This document shows positions 1-12,977 of a stretch of DNA of 64,000 bases, in pieces. The notes beneath the pieces were generated by a model. The model was given only the letters and a program-made list of their open reading frames with translations. It was not told the DNA's origin and ran no database searches. The stretch comes from Notospermus geniculatus. Lineage: Eukaryota; Nemertea; Pilidiophora; Heteronemertea; Lineidae. The stretch is taken from assembly GCA_002633025.1 (NCBI GenBank), contig NMRB01000014.1:204465-268464 (forward strand). The letters run 5' to 3'. Numbering within the stretch: the first letter of the stretch is position 1; every line of letters begins with the position of its first letter. A program made the position numbers and the translations under genes.

Positions 1-3000
1 GGTGGTACCCATCCCACAGTCAGAGTTGCGGGTGGTCATCATGAGGGTGGGGTCCAGCAGAGGTGCACCCAGATCCGGTACGGGGGACAGTCATTCCAGG
101 ATCTGATATCAATAGCCTTTGGATAAGGTATATAACTTTACTAGTCATCACTCTCAGTCAGAACATGGTCGACCGGCTTGGGAGCCGAACTTCCACCTTT
201 GGATACACTATACTGATTAAAAGACTTATGGATATACATGTACTCAGATACAATCTTTACCCTATAAAAAGGGGGTTAGTAAAAATTAACCCAGTGGGTT
301 AATGTGGACTTTTCATCCCTTTCACAGACATTGTATACCTTGTATAATATTACTGTGCATGACATTTTAAGGATTACTGGTGATTGCTGATGGGACTAAA
401 GGTAAGTTTTCTTTGTTTTACGTTGCACTGCTTGTTTCCTCCTACGCTTTATATCTCTTTGTGGCACCATGGTTCACTTTCCACATTCCACCTTCATCAA
501 AATCTATTCGTCTTTGTCTTGTCTGTTTGATTTTAAGGTGGCATACTGAATTATGGCGAATTCGATGCAATCCATGAGTGAATTATGGATGGAAACAAAG
601 ATTTAGGGCTTTAAGGATGCTTCACTTAAAAAATCCCTAAATTACTACCTTTTGCCTGAAAATATTGATAAATCAAAGACCAGAGGCAATAAATTCGTTA
701 CCATTACAATCAAATGAAAAGCGATACATTCTTTCTTCCTTCATTTACGTTAGTAACGCCAAGATTGGTAACCATGCGTTCTGAAATCAACTATTCATGT
801 ACTGTACTGTACTGTACATTACATTCAAACTTACGTGCATCGTCAGTCCATGGTCGATCTGTCCATGGCGACAATGGATCAGCTACGATCGCTTTTTCAG
901 ACATTTTCACTAAGTACTCCTTGGCTCCCTTAGTGTAAAATTGACCCTTCTTTCAACGAACCCCATTTCCCAAAATATTTTTTATGATGAGTCTTGGTCG
1001 TCTGCTTCCAGTTGTTCGGAGACGAATGAAAATGATCAACAGCGTGTTAATTGCGAACAAAATGAGAGATAATCCCTCTTTTGTTCAACTTAAAACGACT
1101 GTTCATGATATTTGATATTAAATTGTTCGCAGCCGGATTCATACAATTGTAACGCTAGCGGATATGTCCAATGTTCCACAAACATTTTTCAATATAATGT
1201 ATATTTTTATGCCTTTGGACTATACCCATGGGCTTTTATGTATTTTTATAAGCATGCCACGGGCATAGGGTAAGCATGCAGTTTTATTGTCATTGTTCCA
1301 AATGACATGGCCAACCAGGATATCGGCAAAGCTCATTCGCAGCTCGCACGTTGGATATGTTTTAATCAGAAAATGGGTTGAGTTACGTTCGTTATGTCGT
1401 AATGGACGAATCGGAAGGATCTTTCCGGTCAAATTCTAATCGTGCGATTTCGTGTGGGTCCTGACATGTCAATCGTTAAATATTCAAGGCGTGAAAACAT
1501 TTCTTGGAAAGGAATATTGAGCGGAAATACATAGGATAGGCGGCGATGCAGGTATACAATTTAAACATGTGCACACTCATTAGCAGACAACAGTTCCAAT
1601 TGAACTTGGACAATGTCCAACGCATGTTTCTTTGTTTACCAACTTAGTGAATCATAAGAGGATATAAGTTGGAATGTTTTGTGCATCTACTTTGGAATAT
1701 CAACCAGTTGACTTGTACTTCTCATCTTCACATCGGGTATACATCGCTTTTCGATGAACCAACAACATTTGTGACTTGGACACTGCCCAACCTACCTGTC
1801 TTCGCGAACGTTCATTTGTAACCTATAGATATGAACTCGAAAGCCTGGTTTTTTGAGGCCACGTTCTTCGGATATCGCATCTATTTGTTTTCCAAAACAT
1901 GTAGGACTTAGGTAATTTCAACGGTTAAAATTTGACAGGTTTCTCAAGTGATTATCCAGAACATCATTTTGATGAATCGTTGCCAAAGGATATTAGTTTA
2001 ACTTGCAGTGCTTTCCACACGTAACTTTGGAATACCAGAGGAAATCTAACATGACTCCACTTTTCTTTTTCCATGCGGTGTCAACTTGTTCAAAAACTTC
2101 CAGCGCCATTACTGCGCGGCACAAATGCGCAGTACAGTCCGGCCAAGTCACCTCCCTGATTATTTGATGATAATGCGGTGTGGGGTTTCCTTGAGATCGG
2201 ACCAATCCCTGCCCATGTCACAAAGGTGATTGGCCCGCTGTAAACAATGGAGTACAGCACTTGAAGGTGGTATCATGTTCTGTGACCGGTGGTGGCACGA
2301 CTGGATTATAACTTGCCGCCGGTGCTGGTGGCTTCATTCAGAATATGAGTCTGGCTGAAGCACTCACCACCTGGATTTTCAAAATTTCCTTTTCAATAGT
2401 TTATTCTAGTCCGACAAGTTAAACCTAATTAAAATGCGATTCTCTCCAATCGATTTCGTCGATTCCCCTATTGAATGGCATTCGTGGCGGATAACTAGTG
2501 TCTGGAATGGAAATTGTTAGGGCCTGGTTACGTTCAGCCATGTTTCAGTCCATGCCGGACCGGAGCGGTTGCCTCGACGATTCATGTGGGGTCTTGTCGC
2601 CGAACATGATTTAATGACGTTTATACAAACAGTTATTCATTGATGGCGGGATTTTGAACCCACAGGAAATGCCTTTGACACAGTTTCAGTGGACTGGCCA
2701 ATGAAACGTCATCATTATGAGGGGAGTGAAACTTCGGCAAAAAACAGACGCGTCCATACGGGCACTTTGTGTGGTGCTTTTTTCAATTGCGCAGAATTGG
2801 CGGTTGGGACGTGGAATTCATTTCCCGAAGGAATTCGGAGAGATTATGGATAGCTTCGCGGGTGACATTTCAGATTCCCAGCTGTCTTCAGAAATAGAAA
2901 TAGACCTAAAGTGGGAAGGATTTGGGTATTTCGGGTTGAATTACCGGAATTGAGTAGAGACGCTGGATGCAACTCGGCTTTCCACGTGGACAAGAAAACT

Positions 3001-5592
3001 TGTGTATAAGACTGGTTTTCGTTTGTAGCTATTTAAAGCAACAGGAAGTACACTGGAAAATTTAGGTAAAATTCTGCCAATGTACTAGGTGTTGTTTTTA
3101 CGCCATGTTGTCTGTCACCGTGCCAGGCTTTTGTAATGATGAAATGTGCTGTTTTCTCGCACTGCTATCGCCTAAGCAATAATTGACCTGATGAGGCTGT
3201 GCTATTTTAGCAACTCAGCCCGCCCTCCCGGTGAGCAATAAACATCAATCGATATAAGGCTATACTAATTATTCCTCGCCAGCTTCATCTATACAAATCA
3301 TCAGCAAAATGTTAGCATTATAATATAAATATGTATGTTGCATTATGTGGGAATTCATTTCGTTATCAGAGAAAGGACACGCAGACACTTAATATTTATG
3401 AGAACGCCATCTGAAGGGGGATTGGCTTAGGGGAGATCGGCTCGAATACGAGACACCGGAGCATGCCGACGCTAATGAAGATCCGACGGTAGGGCTACGC
3501 TGGTATATTCGGGATTTCTGAGGGTATTTTGTGACTATCGACTTACAATGCCCTTTGAAATCCTAAATGTGCCGGTAACTTTCAACTATCTGCCACCATG
3601 GGTTCTATTCCCTGAACTGTGCGCCTGATTGTGACCTGAGACTTCTGAGGATACAACCACATCAACATGGCGCATGACCCGGTGGCATGACTCCGAACAG
3701 CCCTACTCTCATCTCACGGCTCAGCCGAACCCTTCTACTTTGGATTTCATCAAGAGGATACGTTCAACGGAGGTATATACTTTTACGAAAGGTATGATAT
3801 AGTGTTTGTGCAAGGACGTTCGGTGAATACTCCGGTAGCTCGGCAAGGCCGACATCACGATTCTTGGCTGAAGCACATGTAGGAATTGGGGAGTAATGGT
3901 TCTGGAATCAAGCTGGCTACTTTTTTACAAGTTGAAGGATAGCATTGAAAAGATGCTAAGTTGTTATGTTTAATATTTGATAGGGGAAATGCCATACGAA
4001 GTACGAAGTAGGGCCATGTCTGCTTTATCGACATACTCTTCACAATGCAACGCAGTGTGCAACGGCTTTCTGTTCAAAGCAGATCGGATTACCACCTCAA
4101 ATTTACCATCTTCTAAATCCTGGTTCTCTCACAAATTCCGATTTCAACCTTTTTTGAATATTGTTGAATTGGGTGCTTCCTGAAGTGTCCTCCTGAAGTA
4201 CCAACAGGACACATTATACATGTAACAGAATGATTGCGATAAGTACAGAATTATACGACTTGGAATATATTGTGTTGTAGGCTTGATTTAAATACTTTGA
4301 ATTACAGTTAAGATGATATGAGAGAAATGTTCCTTCTTGATAACTCCCTATCAAACAGGAACATATCCTTATTTGTAAAATATATGTTGAATTCTGTTGT
4401 ATCATTGTAAAAGTATGAGACAAAACATGTACAGTCATGACTCTACTCTGTTTGGTAAGTAAGGGCATGCCAGTAGAAACAAGACTTAGAATTTCTTTCA
4501 CATCCAAAACCTGCTGGCCTCTTGGAAGGCAGTTTTCTTCATTTATGTAGTTTTCATGAACAATTATAAGCAATACATAAAATCTCTTTTTTTCATAACA
4601 TGTGAACATGAATACCTCGGTTATTTCGAGTCCCTGAATTAATTGCTTCCAAATTTAAGATCATCTTTTAGCCAAAAACCATTTTAGTCCCTACATGATG
4701 TTCCTCAGTCCTTTGAACACTTGTAATCGATTTTATTTCAAGATATTTTCATCATTGTTGAATTTCATCTCATTTTCTATTGTGACGTGTTGTCCAAGGG
4801 TGTCCTCGTTTTGGCCATATATGTCTGTGGCAACAATTCTGTTATAACGATACCAAAACTAGAACACCTAAAAGTACCTTTATTGCCATTCTGTAGTGGT
4901 GTCCAGATTCACTTTACACAGTCCCTGACATGCCTGAACGTCCAGAAAGCAGTCGAGACTTCATGGACAGTATGTAGGTCAGAATGACGTCCTTAAGTTC
5001 CAAGTTGACCGAATTTCAATATTGCACAGAATTCGTTGAATCAAATAAATACCAAAAAGATGCTCATCGGAATTACATGTAGCGAATACAGTAAAATAAC
5101 ATAAGGTACTGTCTGTACCTGTCGTGTTTTGACTGCGACTCGGATCAACTGACCTTTCGTCTGCTGGTCTTGGCTTGTTCGAAAAATTCCAAAATGGCCG
5201 CGACCTTGAAGTATGGGTGTAGTGCATTCCACGGTCAAAAAAGTAGCACTTCCTGGCAATTCTGTTGGTCTATTCAATGTACTACCTCTGCTTGTGAGCA
5301 TCGTTTTGTTGAAAAAAACCCAAAAACGCTCCCAGACGTACTTTTCGTGGGTTTGAACACTAGACCCATAGACCAATGCCAGACAGTAGAAAGTACTTTA
5401 GCCTTTTCTTACCTCTTGTCTGTTTTTCTTATATTCGCCTCCAAAACCCGTCGATTCTTACATGTATATGGGGAGCAGTGTTTGCTGCAACGGTAACTTC
5501 TCCTTCATTTTTGTATGGACTACATGAGGGGTTAGTCAGTCCATTCTGCCTCATGCAGGATTATGTTGTCTCTGCTTGAAGTGAAATACTAT
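1..5592. other. Unique sequence, no gene recognised
   Basis: No open frame here exceeds about 131 codons, and none of the translations resembles a known domain. I saw no long inverted repeat, tandem array or RNA gene. A short CTGTA/TACTG run lies near 800-820 and an AAAATGGCCGC word near 5190, a generic YY1-like string that means little alone. Introns or intergenic DNA are both possible. Confidence 0.5.
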
Positions 5593-5711
5593 GGGCCCTA
5601 TTCTAGAAGCTTCCTTAACCCTAAGGTTTACCTTTAGCTATGTTTGCAGGGCAGAATACAAAAGCCTAAAGTGGACCTTAGAGTTTAAAGGAGGCTTCTA
5701 GAATACGGACC
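5593..5711. mobile_element. Palindromic MITE, family F1 (GGGCCGTATTCTAGAAGC ends)
   Basis: The two ends are inverted repeats: the left reads gggccctattctagaagc and the right ends gcttctagaatacggacc. The middle holds the family-typical pieces ccttaa, tttacctttagct, gcagggcagaatacaaaag and aaagtggacctta. Three more copies lie at 20584, 25670 and 43574, which establishes it as a dispersed family. There is no coding capacity, so it is a non-autonomous element. The target duplication is not clean in this copy. Confidence 0.85.
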
Positions 5712-6555
5712 AATCTTTCCTTAATCAGGTCTTTATGAAGACAATAACTTTTCATTCATTTGTACGGGATTAAATAATGGATGTTTTAGTTTACTTACGT
5801 ACATATTTACCCATTTTATGTTAAAAGTGTCCACATCAGTCATATCCATTACTATTTTTCTTGTAAACCATTTGGTTTCTTCAAAGTACGATTTGAAACC
5901 TGGTCACTGCTTTGAAAAATCCAACTCTGAATATATCGAAGCTAAAACAAGAAGCCGACTGCACAGTGTCGTTGCCCTCTCGACTCGATTTCTCTTTGAA
6001 ATATGAAACAAATGAACATGAAATGACTAGATAACTAGACTACAGTCGAATAAAAAGCGATCAGGTTCATTTATAGAAACTCATTGCACCCCAAAGGCGA
6101 ATACTTAATCTCGGAGTGAAGTTTGAATTTCGACACTACCGCAGGAGTGGAAACAAATTTTGGTATTGTTCCTTCCCACCCTTGGGGGTAGATCAACCAT
6201 TGTACCCCGTGATTTCCTCTCTGTTGTCTTGTTTCCTATAATGATACACCGCTGGCATTTGAAGCCATACTGCATGCATCACGTGCTCGTTTCTACATGT
6301 ACACGATCGTTGCACTTCCATCCCTTGGTGTCCACCAGTATGCAAATGTACTATAATAGTGCTTGGTAATCCCTCAACCAGAGTAAAAAAGGACATCACC
6401 ATCATGGTAAGAATGGCCCCAAGCTCTGGGTGATGGATTAACAGCGTGCTGAAAAGGGCCTTGAGAGCGGAAATTATTTGCTACGTTGTCATTGGACAAC
6501 TCTATACTTGTGTATGACAAGGAACATTTTTGTCGACATACTTGTGTGTAGTAAA
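5712..6555. other. Unique spacer
   Basis: No gene or repeat family was recognised, apart from one member (6519-6538) of a 20-base direct repeat discussed with the next element. Confidence 0.45.
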
Positions 6556-6762
6556 AGGCCTCTATACACTGAATGACAAAAGTCGAAATTAGTCGCTGCT
6601 ATGGTCAGTTCGACAACACTTGATCTGGCGACACGTTGAAATACTCCACAAAAGTGTCTGAAGATTTTAACATTTATGGAACGTTTCCACAAAAAATATT
6701 TTGGAACGGACAATTGTACCCGCGACTAATTTCGACTTTTGTCATTCAGTGTATAGAGGCCT
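6556..6762. mobile_element. 207-bp element with perfect 41-bp terminal inverted repeats
   Basis: Bases 6556-6596 and 6722-6762 are exact reverse complements over 41 bases, from aggcctctatacactgaat inward to attagtcgc. The 125-base interior has no meaningful ORF. A 20-base direct repeat, aaggaacatttttgtcgaca, occurs at 6519-6538 and again directly after the element at 6763-6782. The left copy is separated from the element by 17 bases, so it is not a simple target duplication. Identical arms imply recent origin or gene conversion. Confidence 0.8.
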
Positions 6763-7473
6763 AAGGAACATTTTTGTCGACAATGTCGTATTAAAGGCCA
6801 ACCATTTCCCTTATATACTATGCTTATTCAAGATATCTGCTCTGTCTTTACCATGTAGGTGGGTGCTCACTGCAATCCCCAGTCATGATTGCAAATGATT
6901 GCAACCACGACTGCTAAATCCTTCCAAGTTCATTTGTATTCTGAAGTAACATTATTTTCAAAGCCTTCAGACGGCTGCTTTCGGATGTCAGAAATACGAA
7001 ATTGAGTAACGTCTGTCATGTCTGTCTGAAATACTTCCATAAACCCTATTACCTATTAACGTAAATGGTATGTTGGCTTTAAGTTGTTTCAAGTGTGCTG
7101 GTATATAAATATTTAGCGCCGGCGAAACTGCAAAGCCCTAGTGCGTTCAGTTCCATCCCTCAAAATGGAAAGCGGAATGAGATATGTATGTTTTTTTGTG
7201 AATCAGCATCAGAAATCTTGCTCGCACATGTGCGAAATTTCATCCTACACCATTACGAGAATATACCCTGCATTGTGGTCCATAATGCTGTGTGTACATT
7301 GGCAACTTTTTTCCAACATTGGAAAAAAATCATGAGCGACACAATCTCTTGACCCTGTATAAACTGGCCAACAAATTACAGCAACATTTGAACAACATGT
7401 TGGATAATTCTTTTCCCCAGTACACACTAGACGACTTTGTCCGTCGTGGTGTTGTTAAGTGGCCCATACATGA

Positions 7474-7875
7474 TCAACATTATTGTCCAATATGAGGATC
7501 AAAATCATCCCGACAACATCAGGGGTTTTTAGCGCTCGTTCTCTTCGTGACCGCACCGAGCGAGCGCTAAGAACCCCTGATGTTCTCACGATGATCAATA
7601 TTATTGCCAATCTTTCTTCTACCCATCATACCAGAAGCAAATAACCCCATTTGAGCCCCATATTGTGCAATAGTATTGGATGTGCAATAATATTGGATGG
7701 CTCGCTTTACTCTGAATGTGTACATAGACCTTTAAGCCGTTTTTCCATGGTAAAATACTATTGCACAATATGGGGCCCAAAATGGGTGTCATGTGCTTCT
7801 GGCATAATGGATGGGAGAAAGATTGGCAATAATATTGCCCATTTTGATCCTCATATTGTGCAATAATATTGCACG
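7474..7875. mobile_element. Large imperfect palindrome built on CAATATTATTGCAC motifs
   Basis: The left arm (about 7474-7690, containing an insertion) and the right arm (about 7750-7875) are inverted copies. Paired landmarks include attgtccaatatgaggatca with tgatcctcatattgtgcaat, ttgccaatctttcttctacc with gggagaaagattggcaa, and ccccatattgtgcaatagta with tactattgcacaatatgggg. A smaller hairpin at 7504-7595 interrupts only the left arm. This is most likely a foldback-type non-autonomous transposon; no protein is encoded. Confidence 0.75.
7504..7595. mobile_element. Nested hairpin, TTAGCGCTCG family
   Basis: The arms read acatcaggggtttttagcgc and gcgctaagaacccctgatgt. The matching place in the opposite arm of the host palindrome lacks this segment, so it inserted after the host formed. 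A related hairpin with ggttcttagcgctcgctc arms lies at 32006-32107, which supports a dispersed family. Confidence 0.7.
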
Positions 7876-10200
7876 TGGATATAGCCGCTTTATGCAGGGT
7901 GTCGTCTTGTCGAAGTTCAGTTTTGCTGTCTGTTCTTTCATGAATTTCCGCACACCTGACCATCCCAGGTTACAAAGCACAAATTCTGCAGACCAAGACG
8001 TGCGTGCATGATTTCGTCACGAGAACTCTCGATTCTGAAAGCTTCGGAAGACAGTTTCAATTAATGTTAGCCATCGAGTTGTTTCCGAGACAATTGCTGG
8101 GAATTTATGCACCACCCCCACACATGGTAGTCGATGTCATCTCAGGTTTGCCGCTGTGGTCCCTGCGTTGACGTGTATGGTGGCATCCAGGTTGCACGGT
8201 CGATTTTCCGTGCTGTTCAGTGGTGTGGTGACGTCATCCACGGGAGTGCCGAGTCAGTTAATCACCTCCTTTTATTTTCCGTCGCATTTCTGCTGATAAG
8301 CAATCAAGTGACTGCAAATCTATGAGTAACACTGTTATTTTATAATGTGCTTGTGGTATTTCTTACCTAAACAGTTTTGCTGGATTAGTCAGTTGACATA
8401 ACGACATCCTTCACTGCTAAAAAGCTTTGGTGACAATTCTCCAAAGACGATTCTGCGCAAGTCCTAGGATGACATAATTGAATTTTAATGTTCAAGCCAT
8501 TTTACTGCAAAGATTGCTGTTCAAAATGTACCCATTTCTTCATCATCATCAAATCTGTGGCCGCGGTGTTTGGCATGTGTAGCCTGTGTAACCCCCCTGG
8601 TCTTTTCATGTATTTTCTTTGAAAATGAAGGCTATGCCTACCAATTGTCGTTCCAAAGCATTGAGTTTTACCACGTTTGTAATTTCAAAATCTGTGTACT
8701 CAGTATTTTCATTATTGTTGTCACCTACGAACAGAAATTGATGTTGACTAGAAATTATGCAAAGTAGCAATCGTGAATAGGATTTGCATGTCACCAAAAA
8801 CAGGTCCAGCCATTTGCATAGAAACCTTTCCTGCACCAAAAATCTTTTGTGGGTTCTGGAAGATGTTTCTGTTCAAATTATACATATACAAGCCGAAACC
8901 CTACTTTGTAACAGAATTGGCAAGACACAGGTTAGCATCAGCGTGAAGGAGTGAATCCAGTTTATATTTCTTTAGAGTATGATTTATATCCAAGATGCTT
9001 TTATTGTCACTACAAATACCTACATTAAATTAAGGCTTCCTCATGCTTTTTTGTCCGAACTTGACTTGATGTATTTCATGAAATGTACTCGTCACACAAA
9101 GGAATGTTGCATTCGGAAATATTACAATGGAGATGAACAATATCTGTAATGTGCAGATTCATTTTGAAGTGTTTTAAATGGTATCAATTGACAGTCTCAA
9201 AATGGTCTCTTCACCACGTTGTTAACCTCAATGTACCTGAACATCTGTAAGTTGCGTTGTTGTTATACGTACATGTCTGCGCTGAGTGTAACTTTGTTCC
9301 TTCGCGTCTGTGAGTGTTTTGGGTGAGGATCTCCCAAATACTTCCAGTATTTCAACCAGAATTTGCCATACGGCAGCAGCAAACTCTTCAAAAATCAATG
9401 CTGCCGAATGGCTGATCTGGTTGTGATTGAAGTAAATGCAGACATCTCTAAAAACGAAGCGAAGTTTTAAATATTTATCAAGTAATTTTTGAGTTGTCTG
9501 GTCGTAAATGGCTTGACATCAGTGTGTTTTACCCCTATTTATATTTTTATACACGTATCTATTTTGAGGAGGTGCGTTCCAGAGTCCAGAAGTGATCTAC
9601 ACGTTTTCTTTGTTGACAAGCCATGAATATGCCTTTCTGTTGGGAGAGACGGATATTCAGAGCCCCATCGTATTGAATTTATACTGTAATGTACTTTTTG
9701 GTAAATCAAATTTCGCCTTTCTCTGGTGTATAAAGATGTAGCCTACATGTATATAATGTTCATAATTACCTTTTTGTAGTTTTAATTGGTAACTAATAGT
9801 AATTTCATGATGTATCAGATTTCATCTTTTTCCAAAAAATCTTACCTTTGTACAAATTGCTAAGTCACAATGGTGAATTCTACAATCAGAACAAAGGATT
9901 CGGCTTCTTAGACTAAACAATATGGTAAATTTTGTGCATAGAGTTATATGGTTGCCGAAGTATCTCATTTTCATAATATTCAAGACTCCCACAGTGCCAA
10001 GCATCAAAATACAGGAAATAATGTAGAACTGTTTCTACCCCAGTCGGTTAGAACCAAATCTTACATCGACATCTACCACCAACATACGTGCCAAATAAGT
10101 AACCATAAAAAGGCATAGAAAGTAATGCTTCTTGCTAGACTCTGTAAATATTTGTCGCTTTTTTGTTTGTTCTGTTGAAGGGAAGTAATCCTTATCTTTT
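7876..10200. other. Unique sequence, no gene recognised
   Basis: Only short frames occur and none is recognisable. There is no tandem or inverted repeat of note. A few TACATGTA-type words occur around 9270 and 9750. Confidence 0.45.
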
Positions 10201-10221
10201 TATAAGATGGGCAGAATTCTG

Positions 10222-11166
10222 GATATCCAAAGAAGAAAGCACAAAAATTGACACACAAAGTGGTAAATATCAAGAAGTCAACTTCCANNNNNNNNNNNNN
10301 NNNNNNNNNNNNNNNNNNNNNNNNNNNNNNNNNNNNNNNNNNNNNNNNNNNNNNNNNNNNNNNNNNNNNNNNNNNNNNNNNNNNNNNNNNNNNNNNNNNN
10401 NNNNNNNNNNNNNNNNNNNNNNNNNNNNNNNNNNNNNNNNNNNNNNNNNNNNNNNNNNNNNNNNNNNNNNNNNNNNNNNNNNNNNNNNNNNNNNNNNNNN
10501 NNNNNNNNNNNNNNNNNNNNNNNNNNNNNNNNNNNNNNNNNNNNNNNNNNNNNNNNNNNNNNNNNNNNNNNNNNNNNNNNNNNNNNNNNNNNNNNNNNNN
10601 NNNNNNNNNNNNNNNNNNNNNNNNNNNNNNNNNNNNNNNNNNNNNNNNNNNNNNNNNNNNNNNNNNNNNNNNNNNNNNNNNNNNNNNNNNNNNNNNNNNN
10701 NNNNNNNNNNNNNNNNNNNNNNNNNNNNNNNNNNNNNNNNNNNNNNNNNNNNNNNNNNNNNNNNNNNNNNNNNNNNNNNNNNNNNNNNNNNNNNNNNNNN
10801 NNNNNNNNNNNNNNNNNNNNNNNNNNNNNNNNNNNNNNNNNNNNNNNNNNNNNNNNNNNNNNNNNNNNNNNNNNNNNNNNNNNNNNNNNNNNNNNNNNNN
10901 NNNNNNNNNNNNNNNNNNNNNNNNNNNNNNNNNNNNNNNNNNNNNNNNNNNNNNNNNNNNNNNNNNNNNNNNNNNNNNNNNNNNNNNNNNNNNNNNNNNN
11001 NNNNNNNNNNNNNNNNNNNNNNNNNNNNNNTCTGGTAGCTCGACTTGAAAGTGCCAGCCTGAAGAAGACCCCGGTTGGGGTCGAAAATTTGCTAAGATTC
11101 TGGAAATTGACTTCCTGTTTATCATCATTTTGTGTGTCAATTTTTGTGCTTTCTCTTTCTTTGGGT
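10222..11166. repeat. Inverted repeat copies flanking an assembly gap
   Basis: The sequence from 10222 to the gap (ggatatccaaagaagaaagc, acaaaaattgacacacaaag, then aagaagtcaacttcca) is the diverged reverse complement of 11101-11166 (tggaaattgacttcc, then tgtgtgtcaatttttgtgct and ttctttggg). A third relative lies at 38997-39060 inside the hairpin region of another element. The right copy is preceded by a GACCCC/GGGGTC stem-loop at 11067-11082. The family type is unknown because the core is missing. Confidence 0.7.
10288..11030. other. Assembly gap, 743 N
   Basis: A run of undetermined bases lies between inverted copies of one repeat, a structure that often breaks assemblies. Open frames reported across it are artefacts. 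Confidence 0.99.
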
Positions 11167-11186
11167 ACCCTCTAGTTGAGTGTTAA

Positions 11187-11516
11187 GGCAAAACCTAGCA
11201 AGTCACAATTTGGTCAAAGGGGCTGTTCGTTTTCGTCACTTGAGGAATCTGAGTTGTGATCCTTGGGAAAACGGAAAAGCTATGCACTTGCAAATTGCAG
11301 GAATTATTTGTTGTGCTGTAGAGAATAATCGCTGCAATGTGCAGCTTCATAGCTTTCTCCATTTCTTCAAGGATCACAACTCAGATTCCTCAATTGACAA
11401 AAACAAACAGCCCCTTTGAGTTGATACCATTTTCGGACTCACTAGGTTTAGTCTTATCTTCTAAAGCATACATGTATTCTCAAAACTGAAAAAAAATTGA
11501 CTTGCTAGGTTTTGTC
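11187..11516. mobile_element. 330-bp TTAA-flanked inverted-repeat element
   Basis: The element is bounded by TTAA at 11183-11186 and 11517-11520. The ends are inverted: ggcaaaacctagcaagtca on the left and tgacttgctaggttttgtc on the right. A second inner inverted pair (aaaggggctgt...acagcccctt, and gaatctgagttgtgatcc with ggatcacaactcagattc) makes it a nested hairpin. TTAA duplication is characteristic of the piggyBac and Kolobok superfamilies. No transposase frame is present, so it is non-autonomous. Confidence 0.75.
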
Positions 11517-11520
11517 TTAA

Positions 11521-12545
11521 GACTCCAGTCAGAGACGAGGCCATTTTAAGGTCTATGCATGTCACTATGTTCTGAAAGATTTTGTCAAATGTACGTACAT
11601 CAGTAAAGTGGGTGAACTTCTAACATTTTGCAACATTTTTGTGTACATGTTCGAAATATTTTCATGTCATCCTCTTTGTCAAGGAGGGATATTCCCGTGG
11701 AACTGGCCAAATGTCTTTCCTTTTTCAACAGCAAAACAACAATGAAAGGTTGATGACAATTTTGAAAGTCGTACGTATCAAATTCATTGCCATGGTTTCC
11801 GTTCGCAGGGTGTTTCTGCTTGACGAACTTGGTTGTATTCTACTTAGTAAGAAATGGACGAGTTGGGAACGCTGTAGACTGGTGAACCCTGCGGGAATGT
11901 CAGCATCATTTACCTTCTCTTTGATGTGTTATTTGCCAACTAGAAATATGTATTAACGTGATCTTCATGATGGAGAGTACATTTTCGAGCTTAAATTGGT
12001 AAATTTTGTCATATATATGGAATCAAGAATGTTTAACGCAATCGGATGCACATTATTCTCGAGGGAAATCAAAGGAATGTATGTTAAACTCTTTCTGGAC
12101 TGAAACAGACCCATACCTTGTGTTACTTTGTCGAATTCAAAAATTCAAATATGACATTCAGTGTTGGACATTGGAAGTACGAAGTGAAGAAAGATTACGT
12201 ATTTGGACACGTTAACATAGGAAGTCTGCCAATCGCCTGAAGGACTGCACCGTGATTCTGTCCATCGGATATACTTTAGTTGACTCTTTGGACATTGTGA
12301 TGACAACTCTTCAACTATGTGACTCAGTCGACGTTTTTCTTGGAAGGCTAAACTTAGCCGAAAGCTGAATGAGAGGTCGGCAAAACATATGATTCATTTG
12401 CTTCATTAAGCAGCACAAAGCATGTCAATTGCATGTAATATGATGGTACTATTATCACAGGCAATAAATAAGTCGTTGGAAATTTTGAAATATTGTCATT
12501 GTTGTCTATTCGTCGTCGTGGAGTGAAATTATATGAAATTTGTTT
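11521..12545. other. Unique sequence, no gene recognised
   Basis: Two frames of 105 and 69 codons occur near 11639 and 12006, but neither translation resembles a known domain nor shows convincing splice boundaries. Confidence 0.45.
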
Positions 12546-12977
12546 GGTGCCACGAACTTTGATTGATAGTCTGATATATCAACTTTTAAAGACATAAGTA
12601 TGTCTATCAAACATTTAGATACTTTTCTTGATTGCTTATCCACCCAAAAAGACAGAAATATGAATTAGATGATACCATTTTACCTATCGATTTTAGTGGA
12701 GGGAGTTGGTCTACCAGTTGTCTCCACCCTTCCATGCCCAAACATGGTGTATCCTCTAATACTATATAGCCATCAGATACATTGCTTATCCTTGAAAAAA
12801 TATGAGTGCAATGAGTGCAAAGCAATATGCACTTGACTATCTGTGAATGACCTGGCCACTCCGGACATCCTTTTTGCATTCTCTTCAAACGGCCGCTCCC
12901 TGGCCGCATGAGACGAGTGTTGCCATCCTTAGTTTTCCTTGAAACGGTCCAGGGCCACTTCTAAAGTTCGTGGCACC
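12546..12977. mobile_element. Possible 432-bp element with 15-bp terminal inverted repeats
   Basis: ggtgccacgaacttt at 12546-12560 is exactly inverted as aaagttcgtggcacc at 12963-12977. A perfect 15-base inverted pair at this spacing is unlikely by chance in one window, but I found no further copies and no clear target duplication. Confidence 0.4.

Noticed and set aside
5185-5200. YY1-like AAAATGGCCGC string as a promoter element
   Set aside because: A single short match with no accompanying transcription start, CpG island or gene.
10073-11140. Frames of 266-355 codons
   Set aside because: They consist almost entirely of the N gap.
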